NCBI GenBank assembly: GCA_963748385.1
Contig: CAVVIQ010000001.1
Coordinates: forward strand, 1-64,000
DNA from: Rhodoblastus sp963748385
Lineage (GTDB): Bacteria > Pseudomonadota > Alphaproteobacteria > Rhizobiales > Beijerinckiaceae
DNA: 64,000 bases
Reading direction: 5' to 3'
Below are positions 7,636 to 16,189 of this stretch, in pieces (the stretch's first letter is position 1; every line of letters begins with the position of its first letter). The notes under the pieces are model-generated. The model was not told the origin of the DNA. It ran no database searches and was given only the letters and a program-made list of their open reading frames with translations. Both the position numbers and the translations under genes were made by a program.

Positions 7636-9188
7636 CGGCTCTGTCGCTCCATGCTTTTCCGTTCGGCCGCCAGCGCCGCGTCCGCCTCGCGCAGGCTCGC
7701 TTCGGCGCGCGCGAATTCGCCGCCGGACAGATCGCCGGCGCCGGGCGGCGGCGCGGTGAAATCCTTTTCGGGCGCGCGAACGATGCGCGCCGCGACCATG
7801 GCGACCGCGTCATAGAGCGGCTGGTCGGTTCGCGGCAGTTTCGCCCGGTCGATCTCGCGCAGCAGTTCGCCGTTCGCCGGGGCGACGGCGACATCGACGG
7901 CGGCGCGATAGAGCAGCGCGCGCTGCCGCTCGACGCCGTCGGGCGCGGCGAGCGCGAGGGCGCGGCGCGCGGCGAAATCGGCGAAGGCCGAATTGTTCGC
8001 CGCCGCCGCCGTTTGCGCCATCGCGAGATAGAAACTCCGCCGGCGGTCGACGGCAAGGCTGTCCATGAACTCGTCGAGCGGCGCCCACTGCTCCACCTTG
8101 ATGCGGACGCTGACGCGCTCGACGTCGACAACGAACTGGCGCAGGAAATTGTCGGCGTAGGGCGAGCGGCGGAACCGCGACCAATATTGCCGCGCCAGCT
8201 CCGCGAATTTGTCGAATTGCGTCGTCTCGCTCAGCAGGCTTGCCTCGCGGCGCAGCGCCGCCTCGTCGACGAGGCCGCCGGGCGCCAGAAGCCGCGCCAG
8301 ATCGAGCTTGCCGATCGCGCTGGCGCGATCGTATTTCAGCAGCAGCGTCGATTGAACGTAGGCGACCTGCGCGCCCAGCGCGACATCGAGCCGCCGCGGA
8401 TCGGCGTCCAGCAAGGCGTCGCGCTCGGCGCAATCGATCCCCTCCAGATAGGCGATGGCGCCCTTGGCGAGGGGCACCTCCGATGGCGCCGCCGTATGTT
8501 CGTTCAGAACGCGCCGGCCGACTGCGGAATTACCGCCGCTGAGAAGATAGAGAACGAGCGCGCGCGCATTGCGCGCATCGGCCCATGTCTTCGGCGGCAG
8601 GTCGACGAAGCGCTGGGCGATGGCGCGCGCCAGCGTGGGCATGTCGCGATAGGCCGCGGGATCGCCCTCGGCCACCCGGTTCTCGACATCCTGCAATCGC
8701 CGCGCCAGCTGCTCCGCTTCGCCTGGCGGCGGAGGCGCCGAAACGGCGGCGGCTTGCGCCTGCGACGTTTCCTTTCCCGCCGGCACCGTCGGCGCGGGGG
8801 CGGTTGGCGCTTTCGCCGTCTTTTCCTCGACCTTCGGCGGCGGGGGCTTGGCCGCGAAGAACATGGGCGGCGCGATCCTTGACCCGTCGGTCCGGGACGC
8901 ATCGCCCTTGGACCCATCGGCCTTGGCCGCGTCCGAATTCGTCTGCGCCGCGGCCGGGGGCGGCGGCCGCAGCCTTGGCCAGGCCACAAGGCCGCCCAGC
9001 GCCGCGAGCGCGAGAAAGCCCGCAAATCCGCCGCCGATCACCAGATGCTCCCGCTTGATCCTTCCTTTCGACGACGCGCGTTTCAGCCGCGGCCTGGGAA
9101 AGCCTCGCCGGGCCGGCAGGCGCAGGCGCGGCGCCTTGAATTTGGGGCGAGGCCATTTCGCAAGGGCGAATTTCTTGATGAATTTCAT
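7632..9188 (-). CDS. motC: Flagellar motor accessory protein MotC
   Basis: The product has 518 residues from the ATG at 9188, which overlaps the motB stop as ATGA. It has a basic, Pro/Arg-rich N-terminus (1-45), one membrane segment (about 50-72, VIGGGFAGFLALAALGGLVAW), a Pro/Ala-rich linker and a large helical periplasmic domain. MotC is known from rhizobia as a periplasmic protein that works with MotB in motor rotation. The frame stays open upstream through motB in another reading frame, but that extension is not protein-like. Confidence 0.85.
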   Translation of the reverse strand: MKFIKKFALAKWPRPKFKAPRLRLPARRGFPRPRLKRASSKGRIKREHLVIGGGFAGFLALAALGGLVAWPRLRPPPPAAAQTNSDAAKADGSKGDASRTDGSRIAPPMFFAAKPPPPKVEEKTAKAPTAPAPTVPAGKETSQAQAAAVSAPPPPGEAEQLARRLQDVENRVAEGDPAAYRDMPTLARAIAQRFVDLPPKTWADARNARALVLYLLSGGNSAVGRRVLNEHTAAPSEVPLAKGAIAYLEGIDCAERDALLDADPRRLDVALGAQVAYVQSTLLLKYDRASAIGKLDLARLLAPGGLVDEAALRREASLLSETTQFDKFAELARQYWSRFRRSPYADNFLRQFVVDVERVSVRIKVEQWAPLDEFMDSLAVDRRRSFYLAMAQTAAAANNSAFADFAARRALALAAPDGVERQRALLYRAAVDVAVAPANGELLREIDRAKLPRTDQPLYDAVAMVAARIVRAPEKDFTAPPPGAGDLSGGEFARAEASLREADAALAAERKSMERQSR

Positions 9189-10375
9189 GGCGAAGGCTTG
9201 CGCAGAAGAATTTCGATGCGGCGATTTTCGGCCGCGTCGGGCTGTTGCGGATTTTTCAGCTTGCGGTCGGCATAGCCTTCGATCCGCTCGACGCGCGATT
9301 CCTGCAGGCCGCCGCGCGCCAGCATGTAGAGCGCCATCTGAGCGCGCGACGCCGACAGCCGCCAGTTGTCGGAGAAGCCATTGCGATAGCGCCGCGCGTC
9401 GGTATAGCCGCGCAGCACGATGGAGCCAGTCTGGCTCGCGAGCGACTTCGCGATACGCTCCATCAGATGGACCAGCTTCGGATCGGGCGTGGACGAGCCG
9501 ATTTCGAACATGCCGAAATCCTCCTTGTCGGTCAGACTGATCAACAGACCCTCGCCGGTCGCGCGGACCTCGACCTGGGGACCGACGCCGCCGGCGACGG
9601 CTTTTTCCTCGTGGACGATCTCCGACTGCAACGACGACGCGCGGGCCGCCTCGGCGGCCTCGGTTTCGGCGGCCTTGGCTTCGGCCGCTTCGGCTTCGAT
9701 CGCTTTCGCTTCGGGAACCTGCGGCGGGGCGGCCTCTGGCGCTGGGGGCGGTCGCCGGCTGGCCGCCGGCGTCGCGTTCGCGACGGGCGGCGTCGGAGCC
9801 GGAGACGCTTCGGCCTGTTCGGCGGCGCTGGCGTCCCCGGCCTCGGCTTCGGCGCCGGCGGAGCGGAACGGATCGTTGAAGCCGTCGATGGCGCCCTGAT
9901 CGCCGACCGGCGACCCGGTGATTCCCTCTCGCGGCTCGGGCGCCTTGCCGGCGATCTGATCGAGCGCCGCATAGGGATTCTTGAACAGGGTCTCGTCGTT
10001 CATCGGCGTTCTGGCGCCGGGATCCTTGTTCGGCTCCTTGCCCCGCATTTCCTCCTTGCCCTGCTCCGGGCCCTCGGGCGGAGTCTTGTTGGGCTCGCCT
10101 TCGGTCGAACCGGGCTTGGCCTCGTCGTCCTGCTCGCTTCGGATGCCCTTCTTGGCCTTGGCGAAATCCTCCATCCGCACCGGATTGAAATAGCGCGCGA
10201 TGATGGTCTGTGAATCCCTGTTGGTGGAGTTCAGGATCCACAGCACGAGGAAGAAGGCCATCATCGCCGTGACGAAATCGGCATAGGCGATTTTCCACGC
10301 GCCGCCATGATGCCCGTCCTCGCTCTCGACGCGGCGCCGGACGATGATCACCTCCTGCGACGGCTCCTCACTCAT
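9185..10375 (-). CDS. motB: Flagellar stator protein MotB
   Basis: This 396-residue protein has one N-terminal membrane helix (about residues 26-50) containing the AYADFVTAMMAFFLVLWIL motif, in which the Asp carries the protons. A Glu/Ala/Pro-rich linker (about 60-240) follows, then an OmpA-like peptidoglycan-binding domain (about 250-390; IVLRGYTDA, NWRLSASRAQ, NRRIEILLRK). It anchors MotA to the wall. Its start overlaps the fliH stop by eight bases and its stop overlaps the motC start. The linker is longer than in enterobacterial MotB, as is usual in rhizobia. motA is in a separate operon at 32.8 kb. Confidence 0.92.
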   Translation of the reverse strand: MSEEPSQEVIIVRRRVESEDGHHGGAWKIAYADFVTAMMAFFLVLWILNSTNRDSQTIIARYFNPVRMEDFAKAKKGIRSEQDDEAKPGSTEGEPNKTPPEGPEQGKEEMRGKEPNKDPGARTPMNDETLFKNPYAALDQIAGKAPEPREGITGSPVGDQGAIDGFNDPFRSAGAEAEAGDASAAEQAEASPAPTPPVANATPAASRRPPPAPEAAPPQVPEAKAIEAEAAEAKAAETEAAEAARASSLQSEIVHEEKAVAGGVGPQVEVRATGEGLLISLTDKEDFGMFEIGSSTPDPKLVHLMERIAKSLASQTGSIVLRGYTDARRYRNGFSDNWRLSASRAQMALYMLARGGLQESRVERIEGYADRKLKNPQQPDAAENRRIEILLRKPSP

Positions 10376-11072
10376 CGGCGCCGCTCCGCGCCAGGGCGCC
10401 CAGCGCCTGGAGCCAGGGTTCGAGCTGGGTCTCGATGATCGTGTCCTCGACCCTCACCCGGACGTCGATGGAATCGTCGGGCGAGAACATCATCCTGGCC
10501 ATGCGCGCGGAAAATTTTTCCTCCAGCGCCGCGAGCAGATCGGCCGGCCCGGAAATTTCGAACGGCAACTCGACGCGCGCCTCGAACAAGGTCTCCAGAT
10601 TTTCGACCAGGGCCTCGGTCACCCGCAAGACGCCGCGCCGGACCAGGAAAGGGCGCAGGATATTGGCCACCGCCTGGGCGCATTTCTGCTCGAAGGCGTC
10701 AAAAGCGGCGCGATGGGCCTGCGCCAGGCGCTCGCCCTCCTCCAGGGCCCATTGCGCCCGCGCCTTGGCGATTGCGGCGTCCATCCCTTCCCGCAGCCGC
10801 CGCCGCTCTGCGTCGAGTTCCTTGCGCGCGGCCTCCCGCCCCTCGTCGAAGGCCCGCAGATGCTCCAGCTCCATGCGGCGAGCGGACTCCACGCCTGGAT
10901 CGGCAGCCTGCCTTTCGACAGGCCGCAGCAGCGGCGATTTCCGCGACGGCCCGGCAGGCGCGGAGCCGGGTTTCGCGCGCGGTGGCCACGGACGCGTTTC
11001 GGCCGGCGTTTCGGCGGCGGCCGACGCCTGCTGCTTGCGCGCCATATATTCGGCGAATGGAACAGGCTTCAT
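10368..11072 (-). CDS. fliH: FliH-like flagellar export regulator
   Basis: The ATG at 11072 gives 234 residues and overlaps the fliF stop as ATGA; an upstream start at 11096 is less likely. The protein has a disordered N-terminus, a long charged helix (about 85-150; LDAERRRLREGMDAAIAKARAQ) and a mixed C-terminal domain resembling FliH/V-ATPase E-subunit proteins. FliH binds the FliI ATPase and delivers it and substrates to the export gate. The assignment is by architecture and position, since FliH sequences are poorly conserved. Confidence 0.75.
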   Translation of the reverse strand: MKPVPFAEYMARKQQASAAAETPAETRPWPPRAKPGSAPAGPSRKSPLLRPVERQAADPGVESARRMELEHLRAFDEGREAARKELDAERRRLREGMDAAIAKARAQWALEEGERLAQAHRAAFDAFEQKCAQAVANILRPFLVRRGVLRVTEALVENLETLFEARVELPFEISGPADLLAALEEKFSARMARMMFSPDDSIDVRVRVEDTIIETQLEPWLQALGALARSGADE

Positions 11073-12715
11073 GCGCGCTCCCCGTGTCGGATCCATTGTT
11101 TGAGAATGGCGGCGGCCTGGCCCTCGTCGACTTCGATCATCTGCTCCAGACGCTTCTGCGGCGCGCGGCTGCGCCTCGGCGTCCAGTCCTCCAGCAGCGG
11201 GTGGTCCTCGCGCGGGCCTTCGCCGATCATCGCCGCCTCGCCGGGCGCGCCAAGGGCGGGCGCCTCGCCGCCGGCCGTCAAGGCCGGCGCGACTTCGCCA
11301 AGCAAGGGCTCGCGCATCTCGATCAGGGCGCGCGTCGCCGGCCGCAGGCCAAGCCAGACCACCAGCGCCGCCACAACCACCATCGCCAATGCGCTGAGAA
11401 TGCTGCCGAACTGACGCATCAGCGCCTCGGTGATCGAGACCGGCGGAACTGGCTCAAGCTCCTTGCCGCTGTCGATGAAATCGACCGCCGAAACCTTGAC
11501 GACGTCGCCGCGATCCTTGCGCAGCCCGGCCGCCGAGGCGACCAGTTGCTCGATCTCCCCGACCTGCTTGTCGATCTGCTCCGGCGTCGCCTTGTCGCCG
11601 AGCGTCTCCGCGAGGCCAGGCCGGTTGATGAGGACTGCGACCGAAAGATGTTCGATGGAGAAGCCGTTCGAGACCGTGGACATGGTCTTGGAGGAGATTT
11701 CGTAATTGGTCAGCTCCTCCTTCTTGTTGCTTTCCTCGTTGGCCTGTTTGCCATTGCCCTGGGAGGGGTTGGGCTGCGGCACGTTCTGGCCGACGGTGGT
11801 CGGCTGCTGGGTCGAGGAATTTTGCGAGGTCTGCGTCTCCTTCGTGGCGCGCACCGAGCGCTCGACCTTGGACTCCGGATCGTAGGTCGTCTCGGTCGTT
11901 TCCTTCTTGTCGGTGTTCAGACGCGCTGCGACGCTGATCTGGAAATTGCGCAGCGACAGATAGGGCGCCAGCGTCCGGCTGACATTGGCGCGGATTTCGT
12001 CGCTGACGCCTTTCTCCAGCGTCAGCATCTTGCTGGGGCCGGAGTCGCCGCCGTCCTCGCCCGAGGCCAGCAATTGGCCGTCGACATTGAGCACCGTAAC
12101 CTGATCTATCTTCATGCCCGGCATGGCGGCGGCGACGAGGTGGCGCACGGCCTGGGCGACACGCGCGTCGTCGGCGCCTTCCATGCGCAGAACCACCGAG
12201 GCCGAGGGATCGGTCCTGGCGCGGCGAAACGAGCCTTCGTCGGGCATTACCAGATGAACCCGCGCCGCCTTCACCCCCTTCATGGTCTGGATGGTGCGCG
12301 CCAGTTCGCCCTCCAGCGCCCGAACGCGGGTGATGCTCTGCATGAAGGAGGTCAGGCCGAGGGCGCCGATCTTGTCGAACAGTTCATAGCCAGTGCCCGG
12401 CGCGCGCGGCAGACCCTTTTCCGCCAGCAGCATGCGGGCGCGGGCGGCGTCGCCGTACGCGACATAGACCGTCGCGCCGTCGGATGAAATGTCGAAGCCG
12501 ACCCCCGCCTCGCGCAAGGCCGCGCCGATGCTGGAGACATCCTCCTTGTCGAGGCCGGCGTAGAGGATCTCGTTGGCGGGACGGCTCAGATAATAACCGG
12601 CGGCGCCAACCAACGCGAAGACCGCGACGCCGATCGCCGCGAGCAGCGCGAGACGGCGCGGCCCGAGCGCGAGAAGATTGGAGAAGAGGCGTTCGATTTG
12701 CTCGCGGAAGGCCAT
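11069..12715 (-). CDS. fliF: Flagellar MS-ring protein FliF
   Basis: From the ATG at 12715 the product has 548 residues. Two membrane helices bracket the periplasmic part: about residues 25-45 (LLAAIGVAVFALVGAAGYYL) and about 430-450 (LSALAMVVVAALVVWLGL). Ring-building motifs lie between (LYAGLDKEDVSSIGAAL, GTGYELFDKIGALGLTSF, RTIQTMKGVKAARVHLVMP). The C-terminus (KRLEQMIEVDEGQAAAILKQWI) is the FliG-binding tail. It is first in its operon and probably first in assembly. Possible regulatory repeats lie 50-115 bases upstream. Confidence 0.95.
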   Translation of the reverse strand: MAFREQIERLFSNLLALGPRRLALLAAIGVAVFALVGAAGYYLSRPANEILYAGLDKEDVSSIGAALREAGVGFDISSDGATVYVAYGDAARARMLLAEKGLPRAPGTGYELFDKIGALGLTSFMQSITRVRALEGELARTIQTMKGVKAARVHLVMPDEGSFRRARTDPSASVVLRMEGADDARVAQAVRHLVAAAMPGMKIDQVTVLNVDGQLLASGEDGGDSGPSKMLTLEKGVSDEIRANVSRTLAPYLSLRNFQISVAARLNTDKKETTETTYDPESKVERSVRATKETQTSQNSSTQQPTTVGQNVPQPNPSQGNGKQANEESNKKEELTNYEISSKTMSTVSNGFSIEHLSVAVLINRPGLAETLGDKATPEQIDKQVGEIEQLVASAAGLRKDRGDVVKVSAVDFIDSGKELEPVPPVSITEALMRQFGSILSALAMVVVAALVVWLGLRPATRALIEMREPLLGEVAPALTAGGEAPALGAPGEAAMIGEGPREDHPLLEDWTPRRSRAPQKRLEQMIEVDEGQAAAILKQWIRHGERA

Positions 12716-12783
12716 TCCGAATTCCGGCGCGGACGTTTGACGTTGCGCCGCATCTTCGGCGGGCAAACTTGCGTGGAGGTTTT

Positions 12784-12830
12784 GGCGCAAGAGTTTGGAA
12801 AGGATTCTTGCGCCGAACGATTGGCGCAAG
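12784..12830. repeat. Triplet of GGCGCAAG repeats in the fliF/glycosyltransferase divergent promoter region
   Basis: Within the 182 bases between the divergent starts, GGCGCAAG occurs at 12784-12791 and 12823-12830 and its complement CTTGCGCC at 12807-12814, so the last two form a perfect inverted repeat. A related ACTTGCGT lies at 12767. The arrangement looks like operator sites for a dimeric regulator; which one is unknown. Confidence 0.45.
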
Positions 12831-12897
12831 CTTGGCGTGCCTGGATTCAGGCGTCGCGAAATCTCTCGCTTCGAAGACCGCAGGCGCGAGGAACGCC

Positions 12898-13578
12898 ATG
12901 CCGCCCGTCACCGTCGTCAGCGCCACCCGCCATAACCAAAAGGATTTTCTCGAACGCTCCGCTTTGGGGCGGAGCCTGCGGACCTATGCCGCCTTCGGCG
13001 TCAAGGCGCGAATCTTTTTCCAGAACGGGAGAGGCCTCGGCGCCTGCTACAATCAGGCGATCGACGAAACGGCCAACGAGGAAGAAATCCTCGTCTTCGT
13101 CCATGACGACGTCACGATCGCGGATTTCTTCTGGGTCGACAAGCTGACGCTCGGCCTGGGCAAGTTCGATGTCGTCGGCCTCGCCGGCAACAAGCGCCGC
13201 GTCGCGCGCCAGCCGGCCTGGGCCTTCATCGACGACAGATTTACCTGGGACGATCGGTCGAACCTGAGCGGCATCGTCGGCCATGGCGACGGATTCCCCT
13301 GCGCCATCGACGTTTTCGGCGACGTGATGCAGCCGCTCAAACTGATGGACGGCGTGTTGCTCGCCATGCGGAAGAGAACCTTGACGCGCAATGGCGTCCG
13401 TTTCGACGAACAGTTCAGGTTCCATTTCTACGACATGGACATCTGCCGCCAGTTCGAGGAGAAAAACGTCTCCATGGGCGCGGCGCCGCTCGGAATCATC
13501 CACGCCAGCGGCGGCGCCTTCGGCAGCGCCGAGTGGCGCGCCGGATACGAGACCTATCTCCAGAAATGGTGCGACTGA
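12898..13578 (+). CDS. GT2-like glycosyltransferase
   Basis: This 226-residue soluble protein has a GT-A-type fold: an N-terminal strand (VTVVSATR), a short variable region, and the acidic metal-binding motif VFVHDDV (about residue 68). Later segments (LMDGVLLAMRKRTL, FHFYDMDICRQF, PLGIIHASGG) are typical of GT2-type enzymes that transfer one sugar. A GAGGAA ribosome-binding site supports the start. It is divergent from fliF and converges on the SPINDLY gene near flagellin, so decoration of flagellin or a surface glycan is the likely use. Donor and acceptor cannot be read from the sequence. Confidence 0.78.
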   Translation: MPPVTVVSATRHNQKDFLERSALGRSLRTYAAFGVKARIFFQNGRGLGACYNQAIDETANEEEILVFVHDDVTIADFFWVDKLTLGLGKFDVVGLAGNKRRVARQPAWAFIDDRFTWDDRSNLSGIVGHGDGFPCAIDVFGDVMQPLKLMDGVLLAMRKRTLTRNGVRFDEQFRFHFYDMDICRQFEEKNVSMGAAPLGIIHASGGAFGSAEWRAGYETYLQKWCD

Positions 13579-13605
13579 CGCGCCGCGCGTAAACCGGCGA
13601 TCGCG

Positions 13606-16062
13606 TCAGGCGAGCGGCGCGATGTCGATCGGGGCGGGCTTTTCCCCGGCGGCGAAACGTCTCCACATCTCACGGTAGGCGGCTTCGAGCGTTCGCGTGA
13701 ATTTCGGGCCGTCGCACAAAGGCGAGGACTCGAAGGCCGGCCGCAGGCTCCGCCGCAGATCGGCGAGCCGTTCAGGATCGTTGGCGAGCGAAACGGCGCG
13801 GGCGACGTAATCCTCGGGGGACGAAGCGGCGAGCTCCGTCAAGCCCATCTGGGCGAGGAAGCCAAGCGTCTGGCGCGAGGGCAGAATGTCGCCCGGAAGG
13901 GTCACGACGGGAACGCCCATCCACAGAGCCTCGCAACTGGTCGCGCCGCCGCCGAAGGGGAAAGTGTCGAGCGCGAGATCGATGTCGTTATATTCGGCGA
14001 GCATTTCGGCGAAGGGAGTCGCGCCGCGCAGTTCGACGCGATCGGCTGAAACGCCTCCCCGCTCGAAAGCGTCGAGAAGGCGCCGCCGGGCGCTCGCCTC
14101 GCTCAGGCTCTTCCATTTGAGCACGATCCGCGATTCCGGCGTCGCCCGCATGATCGCCGCCCACAGGCGCAACACCTCCGAGGTGATCTTGGCGACATTG
14201 TTGAACGATCCGAAGGTCACATGTCCGCGCGTCAGACAAGGCGGCTCGTTCGGCGCAACGTCGAAATCGGGCGCCCGATAGCAGAATCGGCCGTGGGGGA
14301 GGCGCACGATCGCCTCGCGGAACCAGCGATCCGCCCCGGACGACGCCGAAACCGGATCCAGGACGACGTAATCCATGGTTTCGAGACCCGTGGTTCCCCA
14401 ATAGCCGAGCCAGGACGCCTGCACCGGCGCCGGACGCAAGCCGAACAACGGCAGGCGATTGCGATTGGTGTGGCCGGCGAGATCGACCAGGATGTCGATC
14501 CCGTCGGCGCGGATCATGGCCGCCGCTTCCGCGTCGGTCTTGCCGTTCACCGCCCGCCAGCGATCGAACTGCGCCCGAAGATAGGCGGTCATATGATCTT
14601 CCACGGCGCTGCTGGAATAGCCGACGAGTTCGAAATTGGCCCGGTCATGGGCGGCCAGCGCGCGCGCCAGGAAAAAGGCCACCGGATGGAGGTTGAAATC
14701 GCCGGAAACATAGCCGATGCGCAGCCTGCGCCCCGGCGACAGATCGCGGCCGGGGAATCCCGCGGGATCGGGCCGGTCGCACATCCGGCCGAAGGCAAGC
14801 GCCCTCTCGAACAGGTCGTCGTTGGTCACCGTCGCCAGATAATGCATCATCAGAAGCCGGTTGCTGTACGCGTCGGTGTATTCGGGGCGGAAAGCATGGG
14901 CCCTGTCGAAGGACGCCACCGCTTCGGCGACCTCGCCTTTGGCGTGCAGCGCGCAGCCGATATTGTTGAGCGCCTCGCAATGGTCGGGAGCAAGCGCCAC
15001 CGCCTTTCGGTAGGACGCAATGGCGTCGTCGATCTGGCTGCGCGCGAGCAGGACATTGCCAAGATTGAAAAACGACGCCGCGGCGATCCCGCCCTCCGCC
15101 ATTGCGATCGCCCTTTCCAGGCACGCGACCGCCTCGTCGGTCCTTTGCAACTGCATCAGCGCCGCGCCCTTGTTGTTGAGCGCCTCGACGCCCTCCGGAT
15201 CGAGCGCGAGCGAGCGGTCGTAGCAGTCGATCGCCTCTTCGAGCCGTCCAAGGACGCTCAGCGCCGCGCCGCAACCGTTCAGCGCCTCGGGGAAGTCCGG
15301 CTTCAGGGTGAAGGCGCAACGAAAGGAGGCGGCCGCTTCCGCAAGCTTCCTCTGGGCGGCGAGCGCGACGCCGCGATTGCTATAGGCGGCGGCATGGGTC
15401 GGTTCGACGGCCAGGGCGCGATCGAAAATCGCCACCGCCTCGTCGATCCGCCCGCGCTGGCGCAACAGATTGCCGTAATTGTTGAGGGCGTCCGCGCTGT
15501 CCGGCGCCAGCGCGAGCGCCTTCTCGAAACAAGGCGTCGCGGCGTCGAGATCGCCGTTCTCCATCAGCATGCTGCCGAGATTGGCCGCGGCGTCGGCGTA
15601 ATTTTCCTTGAGCGCGAGGGCCCGGCGGTACGAGGCGATCGCCTCGTCGCGGACGCCCAGCTTTTTCTGGATGGCGCCGAGGGCGTTGAAAGCCTCCGGG
15701 TAATCGGCGCGCAGTTCGAGCGCGCGAAAAACCGCCGCCATCGCTTCGTTCGGCCTGTCCAGGGACAGGAGAACAAGGCCGAGATTGTTGAAAAAAGTCG
15801 GATCGCCGCGCAGCGCCATGGCCTGACGCATGAAATTTTCCGCAAGATCGCCCCGGCCGACCTGATGGGCGAGCACGCCAAGGCCGTGCAAGGCGTCGGC
15901 ATGGCGCGGCTCCGCCGCCACAATGGCGCGGTAAAGCTTTTCGGCTTCGCCGAAATCTCCCGCGTCGTGCGACTTGACCGCAAGATCGAAGCTCTGCCGC
16001 AAAATCTCCGCGCGAGACAGCGGGATTCCCGGTTGAACCTGCTCGACTTCGCCTCCACTCAT
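13606..16062 (-). CDS. TPR-SPINDLY family O-linked glycosyltransferase (GT41)
   Basis: The ATG at 16062 has GAGGAG six bases upstream and gives 818 residues. About 12 TPR units (about 20-420) precede a GT41 catalytic region. Hallmarks are GYVSGDFNLHPVAFFLARAL (with the conserved His), DLAGHTNRNRLPLFGLRPAP, VQASWLGYWGTTGL, TFGSFNNVAKI and the nucleotide-site segment LDTFPFGGGATSCEALW. GT41 enzymes add GlcNAc or other sugars to Ser/Thr of proteins. The only flagellin gene lies upstream on the same strand, and a terminator separates them. O-glycosylation of flagellin is a reasonable inference. It must have its own promoter or depend on read-through. Confidence 0.88.
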   Translation of the reverse strand: MSGGEVEQVQPGIPLSRAEILRQSFDLAVKSHDAGDFGEAEKLYRAIVAAEPRHADALHGLGVLAHQVGRGDLAENFMRQAMALRGDPTFFNNLGLVLLSLDRPNEAMAAVFRALELRADYPEAFNALGAIQKKLGVRDEAIASYRRALALKENYADAAANLGSMLMENGDLDAATPCFEKALALAPDSADALNNYGNLLRQRGRIDEAVAIFDRALAVEPTHAAAYSNRGVALAAQRKLAEAAASFRCAFTLKPDFPEALNGCGAALSVLGRLEEAIDCYDRSLALDPEGVEALNNKGAALMQLQRTDEAVACLERAIAMAEGGIAAASFFNLGNVLLARSQIDDAIASYRKAVALAPDHCEALNNIGCALHAKGEVAEAVASFDRAHAFRPEYTDAYSNRLLMMHYLATVTNDDLFERALAFGRMCDRPDPAGFPGRDLSPGRRLRIGYVSGDFNLHPVAFFLARALAAHDRANFELVGYSSSAVEDHMTAYLRAQFDRWRAVNGKTDAEAAAMIRADGIDILVDLAGHTNRNRLPLFGLRPAPVQASWLGYWGTTGLETMDYVVLDPVSASSGADRWFREAIVRLPHGRFCYRAPDFDVAPNEPPCLTRGHVTFGSFNNVAKITSEVLRLWAAIMRATPESRIVLKWKSLSEASARRRLLDAFERGGVSADRVELRGATPFAEMLAEYNDIDLALDTFPFGGGATSCEALWMGVPVVTLPGDILPSRQTLGFLAQMGLTELAASSPEDYVARAVSLANDPERLADLRRSLRPAFESSPLCDGPKFTRTLEAAYREMWRRFAAGEKPAPIDIAPLA

Positions 16063-16135
16063 GCCGCATCTCCTCGCCGATCGCCGCGAAAGCTCCGGAG
16101 GCAATCAAACACGCAAGGCTGATGCGAGGCTGTGC

Positions 16136-16166
16136 AAAAGAAAAGCCGCGCTCTCGCGAGCGCGGC
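16136..16166 (-). terminator. Rho-independent terminator after flagellin
   Basis: A perfect 9-base stem (gccgcgctc / gagcgcggc) with a 4-base loop is followed on the minus strand by TTTTCTTTT. It lies 24 bases after the flagellin stop, as expected for a highly expressed monocistronic gene. Confidence 0.9.
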
Positions 16167-16189
16167 TCGTCGGCGGAGCTTTCAGGCTG

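Noticed and set aside
9189..10298. N-terminal extension of the motC frame across motB
   Set aside because: The extension is Arg-rich and not protein-like; the MotC start at 9188 overlaps the MotB stop in the usual way.
12821..12836. Possible sigma-54 promoter (TGGC-N7-TGGC) before the glycosyltransferase
   Set aside because: The -12 element does not match TTGC, and the site coincides with the GGCGCAAG repeats, which explain the sequence equally well.
14221..16122. Long plus-strand open frame (633 codons) opposite the SPINDLY gene
   Set aside because: Antisense shadow caused by high GC; Arg/Gly/His-rich, no domain, and the minus strand holds clear TPR and GT41 motifs.
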